A stretch of DNA of 32,675 nucleotides, taken from Ottowia thiooxydans DSM 14619. Its GTDB lineage: Bacteria > Pseudomonadota > Gammaproteobacteria > Burkholderiales > Burkholderiaceae_C. The stretch spans positions 1-32,675 of the forward strand of contig NZ_AUGX01000050.1 of assembly GCF_000422885.1 (NCBI RefSeq), given 5' to 3'. A model generated the notes under the pieces. It did not search any database and was not told the origin of the DNA. It was given only the letters and a program-made list of their open reading frames with translations. A program made the position numbers and the translations under genes. Numbering within the stretch: the first letter of the stretch is position 1; each line of letters opens with the position of its first letter. Positions 10,327 through 17,168 of this stretch are shown piece after piece.

Positions 10327-11336
10327 CGAGCGGACCCAACCGCCTCAAGCATCTTGTTGTAGTACTCGTTGAGAGCGCCCAGTTCGTCGGATTTTTCCGG
10401 TGGCCACTCGGAGGTCTTCTTGCCGGCAATGAACTTGGCAGTCTTGGTGGCAGTGACCAGCGGGTTGCCCCGACCGGTAGCGTCCTCATAAGCCAACGCG
10501 CCTTCGTTCGTGGTGAGCCACGTCATGAGCAACTTGGCACCTTCAGGGTTGCGCGCGCTTTTGCTCACGCCCGAATAGATCATATGCATGGGCACAACAT
10601 CCAGCGCGCGCATCTTGATGGGCGCGCCAGCATTGATAGGCGGCAGGGTTGAGTGGTAGAAACCAATCCCCATGTCCACCTCACCAGAACCCACCGCCTG
10701 CGCCAACGGGAACGTGGATTTGAAAAGCATGGGCTTTAACTTGATGAACCGCTCCAATGAACGCTTGGCGGAGTCCGGTCCTACCGTAGCGGCCAATTGC
10801 GCAAACGAGGCAGCTCGCACCCACGAGCCTACGCGGTTGGTCCATTTCGGGTTGAGCACGTCTTCCCAAGTCTTGGGCGACTCCGCATCAGTGACCTTGC
10901 GGGAATTCCATAGCGCCACGTAAATCGATGCAGTGGTGGCCACCATTTCGGGGCTAGGCGCATAGGCCTTGGGCACACCGAACTGCGCCCAGTTCACTCC
11001 TTCCAGATAGCCCCTCCCCTTCAACTGGCTGATGTGATCAGCCCCGCCCGTGAGCAAATCACCGGTATAGCCCCTGGCCTGCATTTCCTGCACTCCACGC
11101 ACTGCCAGCTCGTTGCCCCCAACCAGGCGCGTATGACGCACCTTAACCGATGGGTATTTACGCTGGAATGCAGCCAGCACTTTGTCGATTTGCTCCGAAG
11201 GGGAGCTTTCATACCAAGTGACTGGCGGCTTGCCCGCAGCAGCTTTTTCCAAATCAGCAAGGCTTTGGGCATGAGCACTCGCGAATGGCGCCAGTGCGAA
11301 GGTCAAACCGAACGCGGCAGTGGTGAGGGTTTTCAT
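10323..11336 (-). CDS. Periplasmic ABC substrate-binding protein (iron(III)-type family)
   Basis: The protein has 337 residues with a clear signal peptide (MKTLTTAAFGLTFALAPF, cleavage after AHAQ). The mature part follows the FbpA/type 2 binding-protein pattern: WYESSPSEQIDKVLAAFQ near the start, then WNSRKVTDAESPKTWEDVL and NPEGAKLLMTWL. AAGGs of this family bind ferric ion, thiamine, phosphonates or small carboxylates, so the ligand is open. ATG 11336 has AGGAG about 8 nt upstream. It begins the ABC part of the operon, 57 bp after the enzyme gene. Confidence 0.9.
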   Translation of the reverse strand: MKTLTTAAFGLTFALAPFASAHAQSLADLEKAAAGKPPVTWYESSPSEQIDKVLAAFQRKYPSVKVRHTRLVGGNELAVRGVQEMQARGYTGDLLTGGADHISQLKGRGYLEGVNWAQFGVPKAYAPSPEMVATTASIYVALWNSRKVTDAESPKTWEDVLNPKWTNRVGSWVRAASFAQLAATVGPDSAKRSLERFIKLKPMLFKSTFPLAQAVGSGEVDMGIGFYHSTLPPINAGAPIKMRALDVVPMHMIYSGVSKSARNPEGAKLLMTWLTTNEGALAYEDATGRGNPLVTATKTAKFIAGKKTSEWPPEKSDELGALNEYYNKMLEAVGSAR

Positions 11337-11393
11337 ATCGGGTCTCCTGGTATCCGTGAAAAATGCCGTAGCTAGCGAGCGCCGAACGCCACA

Positions 11394-13025
11394 CTAGCCG
11401 CCGCAGCAGGATCCGCCTCCGGAGGGCGCGGGATCGGGCGCGGCGCTGTCTTCACCGCAGCAGTTGCCAGGCAGCACTGGCGCACTCACGCCGCTGTGCT
11501 CGCAGCAACCGCCCTTCCACCAGCGCGCACCTTCGCCAGAGCAATATTTGTCATCCGCACCCACCATGCGCATGAACATGGGGTGGTAGTTGCGACAGAC
11601 TTCCAGCTCAGTCTTCACCCAATGAAGTGGGTCTTTCGCATAGTGGTCCCAGTAGTTGCCCTGCATGTTGATGCCAGGCACGGCCGGGTTCCAGCTCTCA
11701 TCAAGCCAGAGGTCTGGGTCTCCATACTTCGCGGCGATCTTGCGGATCTTTGGATCATCAAGTGCCAACAAGCGGCCGTTCTCTATGACGTTCTCGTTGT
11801 CTCCAGATCGTTCGGTGTGATAGGTGGGGAAGTAAAGGTGCAGATGCCAATGACCCACCAGGTGCCCCATGCGAGCAGCCTCCCTTTCGGCCATGGAGGA
11901 AATGATGGTGCCGAAGCCCATGTGGATCACGCCTGAGCGCACGCGCTCGTAGAGGCAGTTCACAAAGCCCGATGGAAAATCCTTGCGTGGGCGATGCACG
12001 TGCGGATTGGTGCCAATGGAAGCCTCCCACCAATGCATGATCCCCTTGCCCGGGAAAGTGGGGTATTGCAGATCCTTGGTGCGCTCCATGACATCGCGAA
12101 GCTTGTTGCCGAATTCGCCACCGGCAATGATCTTGGTGATGCGTGAGTTCTCCACTTCCAGCTTGGTCCAGTCGCAAGGAGCGATGTGGTTGGTGGTACC
12201 AGCGATCACCCCGCAACCATCTTCCTTGAAAGGATGGAACATCCACGGCCGCCCGGTAATGTGCCCTGGGAGATAGGTCTTCCCAAAATGCTCATTGCCT
12301 CGCCAGGTGGCCGCCGTGAGATCTGGGTTGTAGAACTCACGCTTGGAGTCCCAGTACTCATCGTGATTGGTGAAGGAAAGGTCCGTGCCTTCCGGGTCTG
12401 TGATCCGGACGCGGCGAGCAGAGCGGATGCGCTCCCAGGCCCATTGGTCCATAGCATTGATCACCTCAATAGGCATGGCATGGGCGGGAGAGGCCAGGAT
12501 TTCAGGCGTGATGAATGGCATACGCTGAATCTTGATGAAGCGCTCAGCCAGCACGGGCCCGCCATAGCCCATGAGAATCTTGTCGTACTTTTTCTTTTTC
12601 TCCTCTTCTTCCCACATATCCATCCATTCCGCGAGCTCCTTGGTGCGGAAGAGGTAGTAATCGACTTCGTCAGCGCCAACCCATTGAGGGATAGGGCCGC
12701 GGTCGATTTTCTGAATTTCGTACTTGACCTTGTATTTCTCAAGAATCCTCTGGCAAGCTTGAATGGTGAGCTCGCTATGCCAGTTGTCAACGCGCAGCAG
12801 CACGCGCTCGCCTTCTTTCAAATCCCAGCAGGCATTCAAACCATGGTTGTAAGGCCGACGAGCTACGTGTTCCAGATAGGGCATCAACTGGTCAGAATTC
12901 GTGATTTCCACGAAAGGCGGACAACGTGGCGGACGCGACCCCACCAGCGGAGGCGAACCGTGAACGGGTACCCCCTCCGGGATGGACGGCGAATTCGGCG
13001 CTGCTGGATTGGAGGAATTTTTCAT
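11394..13025 (-). CDS. M29 aminopeptidase / NicX-like metalloenzyme with Cys-rich tail
   Basis: The protein has 543 residues and no signal peptide. The middle part shows features shared by M29 metallopeptidases and the related 2,5-dihydroxypyridine dioxygenase NicX, such as RVRITDPEGTDLSF followed by ITKIIAGGEFGNKL. It also has His-rich candidates for metal binding (GTNPHVHRPR, HMGFG, GHWHLHL). The match is distant and the protein is about 150-200 residues longer than either family. The last 50 residues hold seven Cys, six of them as CC pairs (GGCCEH, GNCCG, SCCGG), which suggests metal binding. ATG 13025 is favoured over the GTG one codon earlier because AAGGAG is 8 nt upstream. The reaction is unknown; position between a Bug receptor and an ABC importer suggests a catabolic enzyme. 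Confidence 0.6.
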   Translation of the reverse strand: MKNSSNPAAPNSPSIPEGVPVHGSPPLVGSRPPRCPPFVEITNSDQLMPYLEHVARRPYNHGLNACWDLKEGERVLLRVDNWHSELTIQACQRILEKYKVKYEIQKIDRGPIPQWVGADEVDYYLFRTKELAEWMDMWEEEEKKKKYDKILMGYGGPVLAERFIKIQRMPFITPEILASPAHAMPIEVINAMDQWAWERIRSARRVRITDPEGTDLSFTNHDEYWDSKREFYNPDLTAATWRGNEHFGKTYLPGHITGRPWMFHPFKEDGCGVIAGTTNHIAPCDWTKLEVENSRITKIIAGGEFGNKLRDVMERTKDLQYPTFPGKGIMHWWEASIGTNPHVHRPRKDFPSGFVNCLYERVRSGVIHMGFGTIISSMAEREAARMGHLVGHWHLHLYFPTYHTERSGDNENVIENGRLLALDDPKIRKIAAKYGDPDLWLDESWNPAVPGINMQGNYWDHYAKDPLHWVKTELEVCRNYHPMFMRMVGADDKYCSGEGARWWKGGCCEHSGVSAPVLPGNCCGEDSAAPDPAPSGGGSCCGG

Positions 13026-13046
13026 CACGGATGCTCCTTACAGAAA

Positions 13047-13508
13047 CTAATGGACTGGCGAAGAATGAGGCGCAGCTCGGCGCGCCGCAGAAAAACGTGT
13101 GGGAAAGAAGTGAACGAGATGCATGAGTGCGGCGCAGGTACCCACCATGGCCAGACACCACGCGGCAACCCGCCATCCAGCAGGCCATGCCAATGGCAAC
13201 GCCGACACGGCGACTGCACTTGCCATGCACGCCAGCGGCATGACTGCAGCCATGGCCGCCAAGCGAAATATCCAGCGCTGAGGACGAACGCCGGTGCTTT
13301 GCATGCCGGCTGTATGGCCGAAGATGCAAAAGAGCAGCATCCAGCCATTACTCCAGGGAAATGCAGTGATGTGCTGCAAATCCATGCTGCTCAAGGCGGC
13401 GTCCATCAACGAACCTGATGCGCAGCGAGACAAAAACAAGATGGCTTCATCGCGGGTTGAATCCAACGCCGCTGCTATTGCGGCGCTTACCCACCACACG
13501 ACACGCAT
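13047..13508 (-). CDS. Small integral membrane protein, unknown function
   Basis: The protein has 153 residues with three or four hydrophobic segments (WMLLFCIFGHTAGM, a long Ala/Met-rich stretch in the middle, and CLAMVGTCAALMHLVHFF). The C-terminal end is basic and His-containing. It is the size of a TctB subunit, but no TctB pattern was recognised and no TctA is present. It lies 30 bp after the Bug gene and 21 bp before the enzyme gene, so it belongs to the same operon. The start is ATG 13508, or GTG 13511; AGGA precedes both. Confidence 0.7.
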   Translation of the reverse strand: MRVVWWVSAAIAAALDSTRDEAILFLSRCASGSLMDAALSSMDLQHITAFPWSNGWMLLFCIFGHTAGMQSTGVRPQRWIFRLAAMAAVMPLACMASAVAVSALPLAWPAGWRVAAWCLAMVGTCAALMHLVHFFPTRFSAARRAAPHSSPVH

Positions 13509-13538
13509 CACCTGTTCCTGGTTTCTAGTCGTTAGAGA

Positions 13539-14555
13539 TCAATCTACCTGTGCGCCGGAGCGTTTGACCGCATCGCCCCAGCGCTTCAACTCGCCGCGAA
13601 TGAAGCCTGAAAGCGCTTCTGATGTTCCTGGCGCAGCTTCCGCTCCCCGCTCCTGCAATTGGCGCCGAAGCTCGGGATCGGCAAGCGCTTTCTGAACGGC
13701 TGCATTCAATCGTGCCACTACGGGTGCAGGTGTACCGGCAGGTACAACCACAGCATCCCATGCGCTGACATCAAAACCTGGAACACCGGACTCCGCAATA
13801 GTGGGCGTGTCAGGCAAAGAAGCCACGCGGCTCGCAGTGCTCACAGCCAGTCCGCGCACGCGGTTGCCCTTCAACTGCGGCGTGGCGTTGGGCATGACCT
13901 CAATCATCATGTCCACCTGACCCGAAAGCAGATCATTCATGGCAGGCGCTCCGCCCCGGTAGGGAACATGCACCATGTCCAACTGGGCGGTGGATTTCAG
14001 TATTTCTCCGGCAAGGTGAGAGGTGGTGCCGTTGCCAGCTGAAGCAAAGGTGTGTTTTCCAGGCTCATTGCGGATAAGTTGAAGCAACTCCGGCATGGTC
14101 TTGGCCGGGAGCGCGCCGCGCACCACCACCACCGCCGCAATACGACTGAGCTGGCTTATGGGCGCAAAGTCCTTTAGCGGATCAAAGCCGGCGTTCTTGT
14201 AGAGCGTATGGTTAATGGCAAACGTGCCATTGGTGCCGTAGATCAGCGTATAGCCATCGGCAGCCGCACGGGCGCCAGTTTGGGAGCCCACATTGCCCCC
14301 TGCTCCCGCCAGGTTCTCAAAAACAAAGGGCTGCCCCAACTCTTGCGCCACACGGCTGAGCATGAGCCTGGCGAGCGTGTCGCCGCCACCCCCGGCTGGA
14401 AACGGAACGATGACCTTAATAGGCTTATTAGGGTAGGCGTCCGTAGCGGCCGACGCACTACCACCGATCGACAACAAGCTCGCGGCGGCAAGCCCTAAAA
14501 GCGCTCGCCGGACAGGAGAGCAAGCAGTGAAGTGACGATGCAAAAAGATGGGCAC
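13539..14555 (-). CDS. Bug-family (TctC-like) tripartite tricarboxylate receptor
   Basis: The protein has 338 residues in the chosen model: a signal peptide (hydrophobic ALLGLAAASLLSIGG, cleavage near SASA) and then the Bug family pattern. The pattern includes YPNKPIKVIVPFPAGGGGD, FENLAGAGGNVG, YTLIYGTNGTFAIN, HVPYRGGAPAMNDLLSGQVD and PDTPTIAESGVPGFD. These periplasmic receptors capture carboxylates or other small molecules. No TctA/TctB genes are near, which is common for Bug proteins. GTG 14555 is preferred over the first ATG (14594): AGGA is 8 nt upstream, while the ATG lies inside an operator palindrome and upstream of the likely transcript start. It is the first gene of the GntR-linked operon. 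Confidence 0.9.
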   Translation of the reverse strand: MPIFLHRHFTACSPVRRALLGLAAASLLSIGGSASAATDAYPNKPIKVIVPFPAGGGGDTLARLMLSRVAQELGQPFVFENLAGAGGNVGSQTGARAAADGYTLIYGTNGTFAINHTLYKNAGFDPLKDFAPISQLSRIAAVVVVRGALPAKTMPELLQLIRNEPGKHTFASAGNGTTSHLAGEILKSTAQLDMVHVPYRGGAPAMNDLLSGQVDMMIEVMPNATPQLKGNRVRGLAVSTASRVASLPDTPTIAESGVPGFDVSAWDAVVVPAGTPAPVVARLNAAVQKALADPELRRQLQERGAEAAPGTSEALSGFIRGELKRWGDAVKRSGAQVD

Positions 14556-14584
14556 GGCGACGTTCCTGAAAATGTGTTTTTCCA

Positions 14585-14613
14585 AGTATTGCATGCAATT
14601 TCAGCTTTGTCAT
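14585..14613 (-). promoter_or_regulatory. Candidate promoter of the Bug-led operon
   Basis: On the minus strand ATGACA (14608-14613) matches 5 of 6 bases of the -35 consensus. It is 17 bp from AATACT (14585-14590), which matches 4 of 6 of the -10 consensus. Operator 1 covers the spacer and the start of the -10 box, which would fit repression by the divergent GntR protein. Confidence 0.5.
14588..14599. promoter_or_regulatory. GntR operator 1 (perfect palindrome)
   Basis: ATTGCATGCAAT is a perfect 12-bp palindrome and occurs twice in the short region between the Bug operon and the GntR gene. Its size fits FadR/VanR-type GntR dimers. It overlaps the candidate promoter of the operon. Confidence 0.8.
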
Positions 14614-14639
14614 GGGTTACTAGCCTAGTAATAACCATG

Positions 14640-14651
14640 ATTGCATGCAAT
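14640..14651. promoter_or_regulatory. GntR operator 2 (identical palindrome)
   Basis: This is a second exact ATTGCATGCAAT, centred 52 bp from the first, close to five helical turns. The two sites would lie on the same face of the DNA, allowing cooperative binding or a small loop. It is about 90 bp upstream of the gntR start, so it may also give autoregulation. Confidence 0.8.
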
Positions 14652-14742
14652 TAACAGAGCCCTTAGCGTTGCGTGACTGCAGTTACCATCCATGCACATG
14701 CTTGCTGTTTTTTTAATTTCTTCCACCTGACGCCAGCTCTCC

Positions 14743-15528
14743 ATGGGTTCATTGATTGAAAGCGTCTCAGCCGAGCTTCGCCACCTTGTGCTGGCTGGCG
14801 AGCTGGCCCCGGACGAACGCGTGGTGGAGCTGGATCTGGCCGCTCGCTTGAATGTGTCGCGCACGCCGCTACGCTTGGCGTTTGCAGAACTTGAACGCGA
14901 AGGGTTATTCGAGCGCTTGCCCAAGCGCGGCTTTCGCGTACGCCGCGTCACACTGGATGAAGTAGCACAGGCTATCGATGTGCGCGGAGCGTTAGAGGGT
15001 TTGGCGGCCCGCACAGCAGCCGAGATGGGCCTCTCCACTGCGCTACGCCAGGAGTTTCGCGCTTGTGTGACTGAAGGTCGCCAGTTGGTAGATGCCGCCA
15101 CCGCAGGGAACCCCCTGAATTCAGAGGATTGGGTGGCGATGAACATTCGCTTTCATCGCACCTTGATTGTTTCCGCCAACAACCCGGTACTGGCCGCTAC
15201 GCTGGCCCACGTCGCTAAAACCCCTCTGGCTGCGCCGGGAGCCGTGGCGCTTGGCGGCATGCAGCCGGAGTTGGAGCTTGCGTTTCTTACCCGGGCGCAG
15301 TCAGATCACGAAGACATCGTTGACTCCATTGAGGCGCGTGAAGGTGTGCGCGCCGAGGCACTTCTTCGTGAGCACGCACGCCGCAGCCGCGATAACAAAC
15401 GCCGGCTCATTCAGGCCGGCGTTGAGTTTCCAGGCGGTGGCGCAGCCGTGGTGGCGGCTGAGCGCACCAAAGCATCAGCCCTTGAAAAAGCCTTGAACGC
15501 TACTCGCTGGGAAGGCGGGATGGGATAG
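14743..15528 (+). CDS. GntR-family transcriptional regulator, FCD (FadR/VanR) type
   Basis: The protein has 261 residues. The N-terminal winged helix is clear (LAARLNVSRTPLRLAFAELE, then GLFERLPKRGFRVRRV), followed by an all-helical FCD effector domain from about residue 80. Candidate metal or ligand residues include MNIRFHRTL and DHEDIVDSI. It is divergent from the Bug-led operon and probably represses it through the two palindromes. The effector is likely the imported compound or a metabolite. The start at ATG 14743 has no strong ribosome-binding site. Its 3' end overlaps the convergent ankyrin gene by 29 bp. Confidence 0.92.
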   Translation: MGSLIESVSAELRHLVLAGELAPDERVVELDLAARLNVSRTPLRLAFAELEREGLFERLPKRGFRVRRVTLDEVAQAIDVRGALEGLAARTAAEMGLSTALRQEFRACVTEGRQLVDAATAGNPLNSEDWVAMNIRFHRTLIVSANNPVLAATLAHVAKTPLAAPGAVALGGMQPELELAFLTRAQSDHEDIVDSIEAREGVRAEALLREHARRSRDNKRRLIQAGVEFPGGGAAVVAAERTKASALEKALNATRWEGGMG

Positions 15529-17032
15529 GCGCACTGTTGAGCTGAGAAGCTATGAGCGGGTAGTTGGTATGAAGAACGCTCAACCATTCTTCGTCGCTGA
15601 GGTGTTGGAACTCGGGCCTACGCTGTCTCATCACGATGGCCGCCTCCTTTACCTGCGCGTCATTCACATCTACGCCGATTGACAACCAAGTGTTCAACAC
15701 ACCAAGATGACCAGCTTGCACCGCAATACCGATGGTCTTCGGATGCACCACAAGAGGGTTGCTGAGGCTTCGATCGTTGGTCTCCATCGCATTGAGGAAA
15801 ATGGTCTCGGAGTCAACAGGGAGGTTGTTTGCCAAGCTCCAATCCAATGGGGTGTTTTCCACCGCGGACACATGAAGATATTCCGGATGGGTGTTCAGCG
15901 CATAAGTCAATAGAAGCGTGGCTTGATAATTGCCCTCTGCAGCCGCATACATAGGCGCAGTAAAGCCAGAGTTGTCAACAACATTGAGAGCAGCGGGAGT
16001 CTTGAAGGCTGTGATCAAAAATTTCACTATTTCAAGCTGGTCCGTCCCGGCAGTCAGTATGGCGTGCATCAGCGCAGTACGACCTTTACTGTTCACCGCA
16101 TTGATACCCTCGGGATCAAGCGCATTTACCAAGAGTCTCACCATTTCAAGCCTGTCCCCGGTTTGAGCACTGACAGCGTACATCAGTGCGGTGCTGCCGG
16201 AAGGAGACACTGCATTGAGTGCTCCCGGCTTGAGCGCACCCACCAGAAGGCGCACGAACTCGAACCTGAATCGGCTTTTACTCTGAACTGCATACATTAG
16301 AGGAGTGAAGCCTTGGCGGTCCGCCGCATGGGTAGCATCTGAAGAACCTGGGGCCTCTACTAGAAGGCGAACCATTTCGGGCTCGCACCGGTCTCCCATT
16401 TGGATGGCGAACATGAGCGCAGTACGGCCAAAAGCGTCAACGGCATTGATGGCCTCGGCGGCCTTGGGATGACCCAAGAAAACGCGTACCGTCTCGATAC
16501 GCCCTGTTCCAATAGCCACTTGCAACGGACTAAACCCGTCAGCGCGGACCTCTGCGGGATTGGCACCATTCCTGAGCAGCGCAGCCACGATATGTGATTG
16601 ATTTTTCTGCGCCGCAAAGGTTAAAACCGTATTTCCTTTTTCGGCGTCACCTGCGAAGGCCAGGCAGTCGAGCGCGGCCCGCATCGCCTGATCATCGGGC
16701 ACTATCCAGGTTTTCTCTGCCAAGCATTTTTCCAGTGACTGCATGTCGTACATGGAAGGGGCAAGCTGAACCATTGGTGACTGGTTTCGAGCCAGTGGAT
16801 CGGAGCGTGCAGGGATACGCCCGAGAGGCTGGAGATAGTCGTGATGCTCCTGGGACGGCAATTGCCGTTCTGTTTGGAGCGTATCGGCCACCGCTGTGTT
16901 GCCTACCCTCACTTGCTCGTATGGCCGCGTCCGCTTTTGGGTAACTTGTGGATTCACCCTCTCCGCGGAGTCGCGCCCGGCGGGAACTGGATTGAGATCC
17001 AAAGAAACGGTGCTGGGCAAGATAGGGGGCAT
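15500..17032 (-). CDS. Ankyrin-repeat protein 1, putative secreted effector
   Basis: The protein has 510 residues. The N-terminal ~100 residues are Pro/Ser/Arg-rich and contain VGNTAVADTLQTER and SPMVQLAP, shared with the two related genes. About eight ankyrin-like units of 33-39 residues follow (for example DAFGRTALMFAIQMGD, NSKGRTALMHAILTAG). A C-terminal region shared with paralog 3 comes next (GHLGVLNTWLSIGVDV). No signal peptide or membrane segment is present. A disordered, polar N-terminus before a protein-binding repeat domain is usual for type III or IV effectors (inference). ATG 17032 gives an N-terminus (MPPILPS) that matches paralog 2; it has no Shine-Dalgarno sequence. The shared promoter-like motif is 76 nt upstream and a terminator-like hairpin lies in between. 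Confidence 0.85.
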   Translation of the reverse strand: MPPILPSTVSLDLNPVPAGRDSAERVNPQVTQKRTRPYEQVRVGNTAVADTLQTERQLPSQEHHDYLQPLGRIPARSDPLARNQSPMVQLAPSMYDMQSLEKCLAEKTWIVPDDQAMRAALDCLAFAGDAEKGNTVLTFAAQKNQSHIVAALLRNGANPAEVRADGFSPLQVAIGTGRIETVRVFLGHPKAAEAINAVDAFGRTALMFAIQMGDRCEPEMVRLLVEAPGSSDATHAADRQGFTPLMYAVQSKSRFRFEFVRLLVGALKPGALNAVSPSGSTALMYAVSAQTGDRLEMVRLLVNALDPEGINAVNSKGRTALMHAILTAGTDQLEIVKFLITAFKTPAALNVVDNSGFTAPMYAAAEGNYQATLLLTYALNTHPEYLHVSAVENTPLDWSLANNLPVDSETIFLNAMETNDRSLSNPLVVHPKTIGIAVQAGHLGVLNTWLSIGVDVNDAQVKEAAIVMRQRRPEFQHLSDEEWLSVLHTNYPLIASQLNSAPIPSRLPSE

Positions 17033-17060
17033 GATGCAAGGATGGGGAAAAAATGAGTGC

Positions 17061-17083
17061 AAAAAAATGCCCCGGAACGGGGC
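17061..17083 (-). terminator. Terminator-like hairpin in the leader of ankyrin gene 1
   Basis: On the minus strand GCCCCG-TTC-CGGGGC forms a 6-bp G+C stem, then A and seven T. It lies after the shared promoter-like motif (17108-17133) and before the ATG at 17032. It could be an attenuator for gene 1. It could also end read-through from the pseudogene, but the motif would then be in an unexpected place. Confidence 0.75.
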
Positions 17084-17107
17084 TTAAATCCTCTTTTGCA
17101 ATACTTT

Positions 17108-17133
17108 AGTAACCATGTAAACCCACTAGTTCC
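17108..17133 (-). promoter_or_regulatory. Shared promoter-like motif, copy 1
   Basis: The minus strand reads GGAACT, 14 bases, then GTTACTAAAGTA. Copies 2 and 3 have exactly the same 14-base spacing. The form resembles a -35/-10 pair read by an ECF-type sigma factor such as HrpL (hrp box GGAACC-N15/16-CCAC), though the second half differs from the classical hrp box. Confidence 0.65.
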
Positions 17134-17168
17134 ATGTTGAAACGGAAAGCTCTCGGCATGTGTACCTG

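Noticed and set aside
12186-13418. 410-codon plus-strand frame
   Set aside because: It is antisense to the M29/NicX-like gene and the small membrane protein gene, both with ribosome-binding sites and operon spacing.
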